DNA of 7,343 bases from Chloroflexota bacterium (lineage in GTDB: Bacteria > Chloroflexota > Limnocylindria > QHBO01). The position numbers and the translations under genes are program-made. Location: NCBI GenBank assembly GCA_013820865.1, contig JACDHU010000080.1, positions 1 to 7,343 of the forward strand, read 5' to 3'. The notes below the pieces were generated by a model. It saw only the letters and a program-made list of their open reading frames with translations. It ran no database searches and was not told where the DNA came from. Of this stretch, positions 1 through 6,411 are shown one piece after another; position 1 is the first letter of the stretch; each line of letters begins with the position of its first letter.

Positions 1-1736
1 CGTTTCTCCTCGGGGAGGGCGTGATGCCGTCGAACGACGGGACTGGCTACGTCCTGCGCCGCATCATGCGACGGGCAGTGCGCCATGGACGGCTGCTCGG
101 GATTGATGGAGCCTTCCTGCGCGAGACTTCGGCGGTGGTGATTGACCTCATGGGCGAGGCGTACCCGTCGCTCGTCGAGCGGCGCGACGCCATCCTCGAC
201 GCCATCGGGGCAGAGGAGGAAAAGTTCGCGCATACGCTCGCCGCAGGCAGCGCGCGCCTGGACGAGCTGGTCGCGTCCGTTGAGACCATCAGCGGAGCCG
301 ATGCGTTCCGCCTGCATGACACGTTCGGATTCCCGATCGACCTGACGGTCGAGATGGCCGCGGAGCGCGGCGTCAACGTTGACCGAGCGGGATTCGACGT
401 GGCCATGACGGAGCAGCGTGATCGCTCGCGCGGCGAGAAGCGCAGCGGCCTCCAGCTCGATCCCGAGGTCGCGGCGTTGCGCAGCGAGTTCATCGGCTAT
501 CCGAACCAGACCAGCGCCGATGATCTGCGCGTGCTGGCGGTGTTCCCGGGCGGCGTTGTCCTTGACCGCACGCCGTTCTATGCCGAGGGCGGTGGCCAGA
601 TAGGGGATCGGGGCGAGTTGATCGGTTCCGGAGGTCGCCTGCGCGTCGACGATACGCAGCGGAGCGGTGAAGCCATCGCGCACATCGGCGAGCTCGTCGG
701 TGACATGCGGGTTGGCGACATTGTCCGCGCCGAGGTGGACGAGGACCGACGCTGGGGCGCGGCGCGGAATCACACTGGCACGCACCTGCTGCATCGGGCC
801 TTGCGCGACGTCCTGGGCGAGCAGGCCAAGCAGGCGGGGTCGTGGGTGGGACCCGACGGGATGCGCTTCGACTTTCCTGCGGGATCGGCGACGCCGCGTG
901 AGGCGCTGCGAGAGGTCGAGCGCATCGTGAACCGCCAGATTCGCCGCGACGCCCCGGTGCATCCGGAGCTCATGAAGATGGAAGAGGCGCAGGCGCTCGG
1001 CGCGGACATGTTCTTCGGCGAGAAGTATCTGCCCGAATCCGTCCGAGTGGTCCAGGTTGATGGCTATTCGAAGGAGCTGTGCGGCGGGACGCACGTCGCG
1101 TCGACCGGGCAGATCGGGTCATTCGTGATCACCGGCCAATCGAGCATCGGCACCGGGCTGCGCCGGATCGAGGCGGTGACCGGTGAGACGGCCACCGAAC
1201 TGGTGGGCTCGCGACTCGAAGCGCTCCGTGCCGCGGCGCAGTTGCTGGGCGAGCGCGAAGAGAACGTGCCACAGCGGGTCGAAACGCTTCTGGCCCGACT
1301 GCGGGAGGCGGAGAAGGCTGCCAAGGCTCCACGCACTGGCGGTAGCGGACGCCTGGATGCGGCTGCGGCGCTGCATGGCGCCCAGGACGCCGGGCGAGCG
1401 AAAATTGTCATCGAGTCGTTCTCCTTTGCTGATGCAGATGCGCTGCGCGCCCTCGTTGACGATCTGCGCGGCATGACCGGGCGGTTCGTGGCCGTCGTGG
1501 CCGGCGCGGCCGACGGGAAACCCACGCTCCTCGTTGCAGCCTCGCGCGACCTGGCCGCCGAGGGGTTCGACAGTGGATCGATCGTGCGCGCGGCAGCTCC
1601 GCTCATCGGCGGCGGCGGCGGCGGGCGCCCCGAGCTTGCACAGGCCGGCGGACGCGACCCCTCCCGGCTGGACGAGGCCCTGCGCGAGGCCGGCCGCCTC
1701 GCGCTCGAGGCGCTCCAGCGGATCGAGACGGCCTGA
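1..1736 (+). CDS. alaS: Alanyl-tRNA synthetase, C-terminal two thirds (5' end outside window)
   Basis: Charges tRNA-Ala with alanine in the cytoplasm and hydrolyses mischarged Ser/Gly-tRNA-Ala. The reading frame is open from base 3 and enters with FLLGEGVMPSNDGTGYVLRR, a block from the tRNA-recognition part of the aminoacylation region, so the GTG at 21 is internal and not the start. About 577 codons are visible; full-length bacterial AlaRS is about 870-900, so roughly 300 N-terminal residues are missing. Numbering from the GTG at 21, FRLHDTFGFPIDLT precedes the editing domain, FYAEGGGQIGD lies inside it, and the zinc site is complete: HTGTH (H251, H255) and CGGTH (C354, H358). The C-Ala domain ends with a six-glycine loop followed by RPELAQAGG, encoded by a short GGC run near 1608-1625. 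The stop is TGA at 1734. The FtsA-like gene follows after 10-28 bases with no terminator. No frameshift or missing key residue is seen. Confidence 0.97.
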   Translation, partial: FLLGEGVMPSNDGTGYVLRRIMRRAVRHGRLLGIDGAFLRETSAVVIDLMGEAYPSLVERRDAILDAIGAEEEKFAHTLAAGSARLDELVASVETISGADAFRLHDTFGFPIDLTVEMAAERGVNVDRAGFDVAMTEQRDRSRGEKRSGLQLDPEVAALRSEFIGYPNQTSADDLRVLAVFPGGVVLDRTPFYAEGGGQIGDRGELIGSGGRLRVDDTQRSGEAIAHIGELVGDMRVGDIVRAEVDEDRRWGAARNHTGTHLLHRALRDVLGEQAKQAGSWVGPDGMRFDFPAGSATPREALREVERIVNRQIRRDAPVHPELMKMEEAQALGADMFFGEKYLPESVRVVQVDGYSKELCGGTHVASTGQIGSFVITGQSSIGTGLRRIEAVTGETATELVGSRLEALRAAAQLLGEREENVPQRVETLLARLREAEKAAKAPRTGGSGRLDAAAALHGAQDAGRAKIVIESFSFADADALRALVDDLRGMTGRFVAVVAGAADGKPTLLVAASRDLAAEGFDSGSIVRAAAPLIGGGGGGRPELAQAGGRDPSRLDEALREAGRLALEALQRIETA

Positions 1737-1764
1737 CGCGACGATCGTGACGGCCGTCGGCGAC

Positions 1765-3024
1765 ATGTTGAGCCGCGTTCGGAGTGCCGCGCGCGGCCGC
1801 GCTACGCCTCCGGCCATCGCCGCGCTCGATATCGGAACAGAGTTCGCCAAGGCGCTGGTTGTCAGCGTCGAGCGTGACCCCGCTGGCAAGCTGTCGGGTG
1901 TCGTGCGCGGCAGCGGCCGCCAACGCCAGGGGTTGTCCCACATGCAGTCGGGCACGGTCAGCGACATCGATGCGGTTGTGGCGAACTGTCGCGCTGCCAT
2001 GGATGAAGCGCGGGCCATGGCGGGCCGCCGGCCCATGGCAGCGGTGATCGGGATCGCGGGCGAGCTGGTGAAGGGTGCGACGAGCGAAATGACGACCCGT
2101 CGCGGCGACCCGCGAAGGCCGCTCGATGAAGTGGAGCTCGAGCGCCTGGTCAAGCGAGCGCAGGACCGAGCCATGACCGAGGCCGAGGAGCGAATTCGGT
2201 GGGAATCCGGCGTGGATCGGCTCGACGTTCGCCTGGTCCACGCGTCGATCGTCGAGATGCGGATCGACGGCTATCCGGTCAGCAATCCCATCGGGTTCAC
2301 CGGTGCCCACGTCGAGCTGCACCTCTTCAACGCGTTCGCCCCGATGGTGCACCTCGGGGCGCTGCAATCGGTGGCCAATGCGCTGGAGCTCCAGCTGCTC
2401 GGCGTGATCGCGGAACCGTATGCCGTCGCCACCTGCCTTGATCCGGGCGAGCTGGGAGATGCGGGCGCCGTGTTCATCGACATCGGCGGCGGGACGACTG
2501 ACGTGGCGCTGGTGCGTGGTGGCGGAATCAGTGGCACGAAGATGCTGGCGCTCGGCGGACGGGCCTTCACCAAGGGCCTCGCCGAGCGACTCGGAGTCTC
2601 GTTCGGCCAGGCGGAGACGGCGAAGCTGTCGGCCGGAGCGGAGGCCGCGCCGGAGATTGGCGAGACCCTGCTCGAGGACGCGCGAACCTGGCGCGACGGT
2701 GTCGAGTTGATGATCGGCGATCTTGCCGGAGAAGACCTGCTGCCCGGGCGCATTCTGCTGTGCGGCGGCGGTGCGGACCTGGCGCAGATCGAGGTTGTCC
2801 TGGCCGAGGACGGTTGGTGGAATCGCCTGCCGTTCGCACGCCGCCCCAAAGTGCGTGCGCTCGCGCCTCAGGAGGTCATCGGCCTGCGTGATGCGACCGG
2901 TACGCTCGGCACGCGGCAGGACGTCACGCCGTTGGCGCTTGCGCACCAGGCCCTGATCCTCGACGCCGGCGTATCGACCGTCGACCGCGCGATGCGCGGC
3001 GTCGTCCGGGAGATGGAGCTGTGA
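1765..3024 (+). CDS. FtsA/PilM-like actin-fold ATPase
   Basis: Predicted cytoplasmic ATPase of the actin/Hsp70/sugar-kinase fold, in the FtsA/PilM group whose members link cytoplasmic filaments or membrane proteins to division or pilus machinery. From the ATG at 1765 it has 419 residues, the usual FtsA length. Visible motifs are phosphate-1 ALDIGTEFAKALV (D22), an FtsA-type 1C (SHS2) subdomain at about 93-180 starting with AVIGIAGELVKG and ending in SNPIGFTGAHVEL, phosphate-2 FIDIGGGTTDVAL (D239-D246) followed by LALGGRAFTKGLAERL, and adenosine motif ILLCGGGADL (about 330-339). The C-terminus (about 400-419) has no aromatic-rich amphipathic helix like FtsA's membrane anchor. The start is uncertain: GTG 1747 is in frame, 10 bases after the alaS stop, and neither start has a clear Shine-Dalgarno; the conserved fold begins near residue 17 either way. 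It overlaps the next gene by GTGA. It could be the cell's true FtsA or a PilM-like paralogue; no ftsZ is in the window to decide. Confidence 0.85.
   Translation: MLSRVRSAARGRATPPAIAALDIGTEFAKALVVSVERDPAGKLSGVVRGSGRQRQGLSHMQSGTVSDIDAVVANCRAAMDEARAMAGRRPMAAVIGIAGELVKGATSEMTTRRGDPRRPLDEVELERLVKRAQDRAMTEAEERIRWESGVDRLDVRLVHASIVEMRIDGYPVSNPIGFTGAHVELHLFNAFAPMVHLGALQSVANALELQLLGVIAEPYAVATCLDPGELGDAGAVFIDIGGGTTDVALVRGGGISGTKMLALGGRAFTKGLAERLGVSFGQAETAKLSAGAEAAPEIGETLLEDARTWRDGVELMIGDLAGEDLLPGRILLCGGGADLAQIEVVLAEDGWWNRLPFARRPKVRALAPQEVIGLRDATGTLGTRQDVTPLALAHQALILDAGVSTVDRAMRGVVREMEL
3008..3013 (+). promoter_or_regulatory. Shine-Dalgarno for the membrane protein gene
   Basis: GGGAGA lies at 3008-3013, about 7 bases before the GTG at 3021, at the end of the FtsA-like coding sequence. 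A second GGAG at 3015-3018 is too close to the start to be the better site. The match supports GTG 3021, which overlaps the upstream stop codon, as the real start. Confidence 0.6.
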
Positions 3025-4607
3025 GCGATTCGCCGGCCCTCATCTATCTCGAGGCGGATGACGAGATCACGGCGGTCGTTCGACGCATCCGCGAGGCCGA
3101 TGCGGATCGCGTCGTGATCGTGGCACCAGGCCGATCGCGCGCGACGTCAAGCGTCATCGCCCTGCGGTTGCTCGCGCGTGAGGATCGCGAGGTTGCGATC
3201 GTCGGCGATGCCCTGACGCGATCACTCGCCGCGGAGGCAAGCGTGGCGGCTTACGCGACCATTGACGAGGCGCGTCGTGCCGATGCCGGATCGCCAGCCA
3301 CCCCTTCTGAGCCGCGGCACGCCGCCATCCACGTGGTGCGCGGGCCTTCAACCGATGACACGGCGCCGACGCTCGCGGTGACGGGGGTTGCGGATGACGC
3401 ACGCCAGGCCGAGACGCGCCAGGTGCTGCTGGCCGGGTCGCGCCCGATGCCGCGCATGGCTCGGCGTCAACGGGTGAACCGCTCGGTGCCGGTCGCGTTC
3501 CTCGTCGCTGCCGCGGCGGTGCTCCTCGCGGTCGGGATTGCCGGCGCCATCGTCCTGCCCGCGGCCACGATCATCATCAGTCCCCGATCCGAGGCCGTCG
3601 ATCCGCGCACGTATGTTATCGAGTTCGATGATCCCGAGTCGCTGAGTGGCATGGCCGCGAGCGTGCAGACCGTCACGGCTTCGGGCACCTACACCGATCG
3701 GGAGCCAGCCACCGGCTCGGTTCTCCTGTTCAACTGGGACAACGTCGCGGTGGAAGTGCCGGCAGGGACGCTTGTCGCCGCCGGGAACCAGGCCTTCGCG
3801 ACGCTCGCGGCGGTGACCGCGCCAGCCGGCGAACTCACGGCCGAGGGCACGATCCGGGCTGGTGAGGTCGGCGTCGGCATCGTGGCCTCGCAGGCCGGTC
3901 CGGCGGCGAATGTGGCTGCCGCGGCGATCGATACTGTTCTCAATCAGGGGACCGCTTCACAGCTCCGCGGATTCCCCAACAACCAGGCGCGCCTCGTCAG
4001 CAACCCCGATGCGACGAGCGGCGGCATCGACGCGACTGGCCCCGAGTTCACGCAGACGGATCTCGACGCCGCGGTCATCGCCCTCCGCGACGATCTTGAC
4101 CGGCAGGTGTCCGCGGCGCTCGATCCCGAGGTGGGAACCCTGTTCGTTCCCGGTGAGCCCGCCGAGGCCGTCATCGAAGGTACCGACGATGTGGTCGGCA
4201 TGCGTGATCAACCCACGTCCGAGATCTCCGGCACGCTCGGGTGGGAGGGCCATGCGGTCGAAGCGGCGCGAATTGAGGACGAGGCCCGGGCCCGCCTGGC
4301 GGATGACGCGGACGCGCTACGGGAAGGCTATGAACTGTTGACCGATGCGACCGAGGTCGAGATCGGCGACGCGACGCTTGTCGGAGCGCGGATGACCGTC
4401 GAAGTCGAGGTTCGTGGCCGATCCACGACGACGCCGGGGCGTGCAACCGTCATCGAGCTCGTGGCGGGACGCCCCGTGGACGAGGCGCGTCAAGCCCTCG
4501 ACGACCTGGGCGACGCGACCGTGAACCTATGGCCCGGATGGGTCGGATCGGTGCCGGAGTTCGAATGGCGGATCGACGTCCGCATCGGCGGCGAGCCCAC
4601 GCCATGA
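3021..4607 (+). CDS. Single-pass membrane protein with baseplate-J-like outer domain
   Basis: Predicted bitopic envelope protein of 528 residues; its function is not known to me. Residues 1-85 form a compact alpha/beta domain that begins ALIYLEADDEITAVVRRI and contains VVIVAPGRSRATSS, resembling a Rossmann-like nucleotide- or partner-binding fold. Residues 86-140 are a low-complexity Ala/Pro/Thr/Asp linker. A basic stretch (RMARRQRVNR, 145-154) precedes one hydrophobic helix at about 156-180, so the positive-inside rule puts the N-terminus in the cytoplasm and about 345 residues outside. The outer part at about 229-340 resembles phage baseplate J/gp47 proteins: TGSVLLFNWDNVAVEVPAGT, then FATLAAVTAPAG, AGPAANVAAAAI and LVSNPDATSGG. 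Residues 400-525 form a beta-rich C-terminal section. The GTG start overlaps the upstream stop (GTGA) and has a good Shine-Dalgarno. Similar proteins are annotated 'baseplate J/gp47 family', a domain name that does not establish phage origin. Adjacency to the FtsA-like ATPase suggests the two proteins act together (inference). Confidence 0.72.
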   Translation: MSDSPALIYLEADDEITAVVRRIREADADRVVIVAPGRSRATSSVIALRLLAREDREVAIVGDALTRSLAAEASVAAYATIDEARRADAGSPATPSEPRHAAIHVVRGPSTDDTAPTLAVTGVADDARQAETRQVLLAGSRPMPRMARRQRVNRSVPVAFLVAAAAVLLAVGIAGAIVLPAATIIISPRSEAVDPRTYVIEFDDPESLSGMAASVQTVTASGTYTDREPATGSVLLFNWDNVAVEVPAGTLVAAGNQAFATLAAVTAPAGELTAEGTIRAGEVGVGIVASQAGPAANVAAAAIDTVLNQGTASQLRGFPNNQARLVSNPDATSGGIDATGPEFTQTDLDAAVIALRDDLDRQVSAALDPEVGTLFVPGEPAEAVIEGTDDVVGMRDQPTSEISGTLGWEGHAVEAARIEDEARARLADDADALREGYELLTDATEVEIGDATLVGARMTVEVEVRGRSTTTPGRATVIELVAGRPVDEARQALDDLGDATVNLWPGWVGSVPEFEWRIDVRIGGEPTP

Positions 4608-5041
4608 CGGCCATCGTTGCCTTCGATCACGGCAGCAGACGCATCGGCGTGGCCATCGGCGACACCGAGACCGGCATGGCGTTCGCTCGTCCCGCGTTCC
4701 AGCGTCGCAATGAGGCGCACGACCTGGCGGCCATTGCGGACCTCTGTCGCGTTGAGGGGGCGAGGCTGGTGATCCTCGGGCTACCACGCAATATGAATGG
4801 CAGCGAAGGCCCGCAGGCGGCCGCCGCCCGTTCGTTCGGCGCCGGATTGGTTCGCATCGGCCTTGAGGTCGTCTACGAGGACGAGCGGCTGACGTCGTGG
4901 GAGGCCGGCGAGCGGTTGGCGGAGGCCGGTCGGCGCCCTCGACGAGCGACTGGTGAGCTGGACTCGACAGCCGCACGGCTGATCCTGCAACAATACCTGG
5001 ACGCCCGGCGCCTGCCGGACCCCGGTGAGGAGACTGAATGA
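4604..5041 (+). CDS. ruvX: RuvX/YqgF family RNase H-fold nuclease
   Basis: YqgF/RuvX family, RNase H fold, cytoplasmic. It is annotated as a putative Holliday-junction resolvase; in E. coli YqgF has been linked to 16S rRNA 5'-end maturation and in mycobacteria RuvX to junction resolution, so the substrate here is open. The 145-residue length is typical. All family motifs are present: FDHGSRRIGVAIGD (D8), VILGLPRNMNGSEGPQA (59-71), YEDERLTSWEAGERL (D93, E94) and ELDSTAARLILQQYLD (D120). The acidic residues expected for metal binding (D8, E94 or D93, D120) are kept. The common NMDGS is NMNGS here, a minor change. The ATG at 4604 overlaps the upstream stop as ATGA; the frame is open further upstream to 4529, but that part lacks family similarity and lies inside the previous gene. 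The next gene starts with another ATGA overlap. The order ruvX-mltG downstream of alaS is widely conserved and supports the call. Confidence 0.95.
   Translation: MTAIVAFDHGSRRIGVAIGDTETGMAFARPAFQRRNEAHDLAAIADLCRVEGARLVILGLPRNMNGSEGPQAAAARSFGAGLVRIGLEVVYEDERLTSWEAGERLAEAGRRPRRATGELDSTAARLILQQYLDARRLPDPGEETE
5027..5032 (+). promoter_or_regulatory. Shine-Dalgarno for mltG
   Basis: GAGGAG, extended upstream as GGTGAGGAG, lies 5 bases before the ATG at 5038 within the last codons of ruvX. It is the strongest ribosome-binding site in the window and fixes the mltG start at the ATGA overlap. Confidence 0.75.
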
Positions 5042-6411
5042 CGCGACGTCCGAGTTTCGGCGAATACGAGGAGCGCAGAAACGCCCGCATCCGCCGGTTG
5101 CGCGAGCAGCGCGAAGGCCCGGTGCGCCGCCGCCGCCGCGTGGAGCCGTTGCTGCTCATCACGTGGATCGCGGGAACCATCGTGCTGCTCGTGGTGGCGC
5201 TGATCTTCGGCTTCAACACCATTTTTTCGCCGCGCGTCATGGCCTGGGTCGAAGAGAACCCGGGCGCCATCGAGCACGGCATCGTGCAGGACTTCGTCGA
5301 GTGGTACCGGCCGGAGGTCCTCGCCGACGAGCCCGTATCCGCCGACCAACGCCGCACCTCGATCACTATCGAAACAGGAGCTACGGACACGTCGATCGGT
5401 CGAATGCTGTTCCAAGAGGGGCTCGTCACCAGCGAGATCGCGTTCCAATGGGCCGTCATCACGTCCGATCGCGAAGGCACCCTGGCGGCGGGCGTCTTCG
5501 ACCTGTTCCCGAACATGCGCCCGTCGGAGATCGTGGCCACGCTCCAGGGCCAGCCGTTCGGCGAAGTGACGAGCGTCACCATCCGCGAGGGATTGCGCCT
5601 CGAGGAGATCGTGGCCGCATTCGGACAGAGCGAGATGACGATGAACCTCGAGGAGTTCGGGCTGCTGCTGCAGACACCGCCGGCCGACCTGCTCAACCAG
5701 TACGACTTCCTCGCCGATCTTCCCGCGGGCCGCTCCCTGGAGGGCTACATTCCGCCGGAGACGCTCGAGTACGAGATCGGTTCGACTCCGCGGGCGGTGG
5801 TCGAGCGTCTGCTCGATGAGTTCGCCGACAACCTGACCGATGAGATGATCGCCGGCATCACGGAGCGTGGCCTCTCGCTCGACGAAGCGGTGATCATTGC
5901 CAGCATCGTGGAGCGCGAGGCGGTCATCGACGACGAGCGGCCGCTCATCGCCGCGGTCTACACCAAGCGCTACCTGGAGCCGGACAACGATCAGACCGCT
6001 GGCCTTCTCAACGCTGACCCGACGCTTCAGTACGGGCTCATGACGGGCGAGGTGCGGCCGGAGGGCCATCCGCTGCTCGGTGACAGCGAGGGAGCCACGC
6101 TGCCGATCGACGAGTGGGGGAGCCCCGACTGGTGGCCTCAGCTCATGGTGACCGGCGGCGAGGTGCCGATTCCCGACTTCCTTGCGGGATTTCAGACGTA
6201 CCTCAATCCCGGCTTGCCGGAAATGCCGATCGCCGCGCCGCGTACCGGATCGCTCATGGCCGTCGCCACGGCTCCATTGGACGACGATTTCCTGTTCTTC
6301 GTCGCAGGCTGTCCGGACGGAAACCGGGACGGATCGCACTACTTCTCGCGGACCCTCGACGAGCACAACGCGTTCATCACCCAGGCGAATGAGGAGTGCG
6401 CCGGCCAGTGA
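5038..6411 (+). CDS. mltG: Endolytic murein transglycosylase MltG (YceG-like)
   Basis: Membrane-anchored lytic transglycosylase that cleaves nascent peptidoglycan glycan strands and is thought to end their polymerisation; the catalytic part acts outside the membrane. The 457 residues hold a very basic cytoplasmic tail (14 Arg in the first 34 residues), one membrane helix at about 37-58, and an N-terminal extracytoplasmic module at about 105-175 in the place of the LysM-like domain. The YceG catalytic domain runs from TSVTIREGLRLEEI (178-191) to the end. Its landmarks are LEGYIPPETLEY (234-245), IIASIVEREA (286-295) with the expected catalytic glutamate E292, NADPTLQYGL (325-334), FQTYLNPGLPEMPIAAPR (385-402), and FLFFVAG followed by HYFSRTLDEHN (434-444). 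The usual EGYLFPDTY is altered to EGYIPPETL. About 50 residues separate QYG from the FQTYLN block, longer than the roughly 20 I recall for E. coli. Start supported by a strong Shine-Dalgarno and the ATGA overlap with ruvX. Confidence 0.95.
   Translation: MTRRPSFGEYEERRNARIRRLREQREGPVRRRRRVEPLLLITWIAGTIVLLVVALIFGFNTIFSPRVMAWVEENPGAIEHGIVQDFVEWYRPEVLADEPVSADQRRTSITIETGATDTSIGRMLFQEGLVTSEIAFQWAVITSDREGTLAAGVFDLFPNMRPSEIVATLQGQPFGEVTSVTIREGLRLEEIVAAFGQSEMTMNLEEFGLLLQTPPADLLNQYDFLADLPAGRSLEGYIPPETLEYEIGSTPRAVVERLLDEFADNLTDEMIAGITERGLSLDEAVIIASIVEREAVIDDERPLIAAVYTKRYLEPDNDQTAGLLNADPTLQYGLMTGEVRPEGHPLLGDSEGATLPIDEWGSPDWWPQLMVTGGEVPIPDFLAGFQTYLNPGLPEMPIAAPRTGSLMAVATAPLDDDFLFFVAGCPDGNRDGSHYFSRTLDEHNAFITQANEECAGQ
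6391..6396 (+). promoter_or_regulatory. Shine-Dalgarno for the M24 peptidase gene
   Basis: GAGGAG lies 11 bases before the GTG at 6408, inside the last codons of mltG. The spacing is slightly long but acceptable, and it supports GTG 6408 at the GTGA overlap as the start. Confidence 0.5.

Noticed and set aside
1608..1625. GGC trinucleotide run that might be a microsatellite
   Set aside because: It encodes the conserved polyglycine loop of the AlaRS C-Ala domain, so it is explained by protein constraint.
1534..1764. Upstream extension of the FtsA-like frame into alaS
   Set aside because: The extra residues overlap the conserved C-Ala domain of AlaRS and show no similarity to FtsA. A start at 1747 or 1765 is far more plausible.
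1119..2174. 351-codon minus-strand open frame spanning the alaS end and FtsA-like start
   Set aside because: It crosses two real genes in the opposite sense, is rich in Ser/Arg/Ala and has no domain.
1603..2946. 447-codon minus-strand open frame opposite the FtsA-like gene
   Set aside because: A composition shadow of the FtsA-like coding sequence. The plus strand carries clear ATPase motifs, and this translation is low-complexity Arg/Ala/His-rich.
4529..4603. Upstream extension of the ruvX frame
   Set aside because: The Arg-rich extra 25 residues lie inside the previous gene. The ATG at 4604 gives the standard N-terminus just before FDHGSRRIG.
3021..4607. Possible prophage remnant because of the baseplate-J-like domain
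   Set aside because: There are no other phage genes, integrase, attachment repeats or change in base composition, and the gene is joined by 4-base overlaps to housekeeping neighbours.
4527..5696. 389-codon minus-strand open frame
   Set aside because: It overlaps three supported plus-strand genes and has a shadow-like Arg/Ser/Pro-rich composition.
5025..5819. 264-codon plus-strand open frame overlapping the first half of mltG
   Set aside because: It is out of frame with mltG, very Arg/His-rich and without family motifs, whereas the mltG frame carries the full YceG signature.
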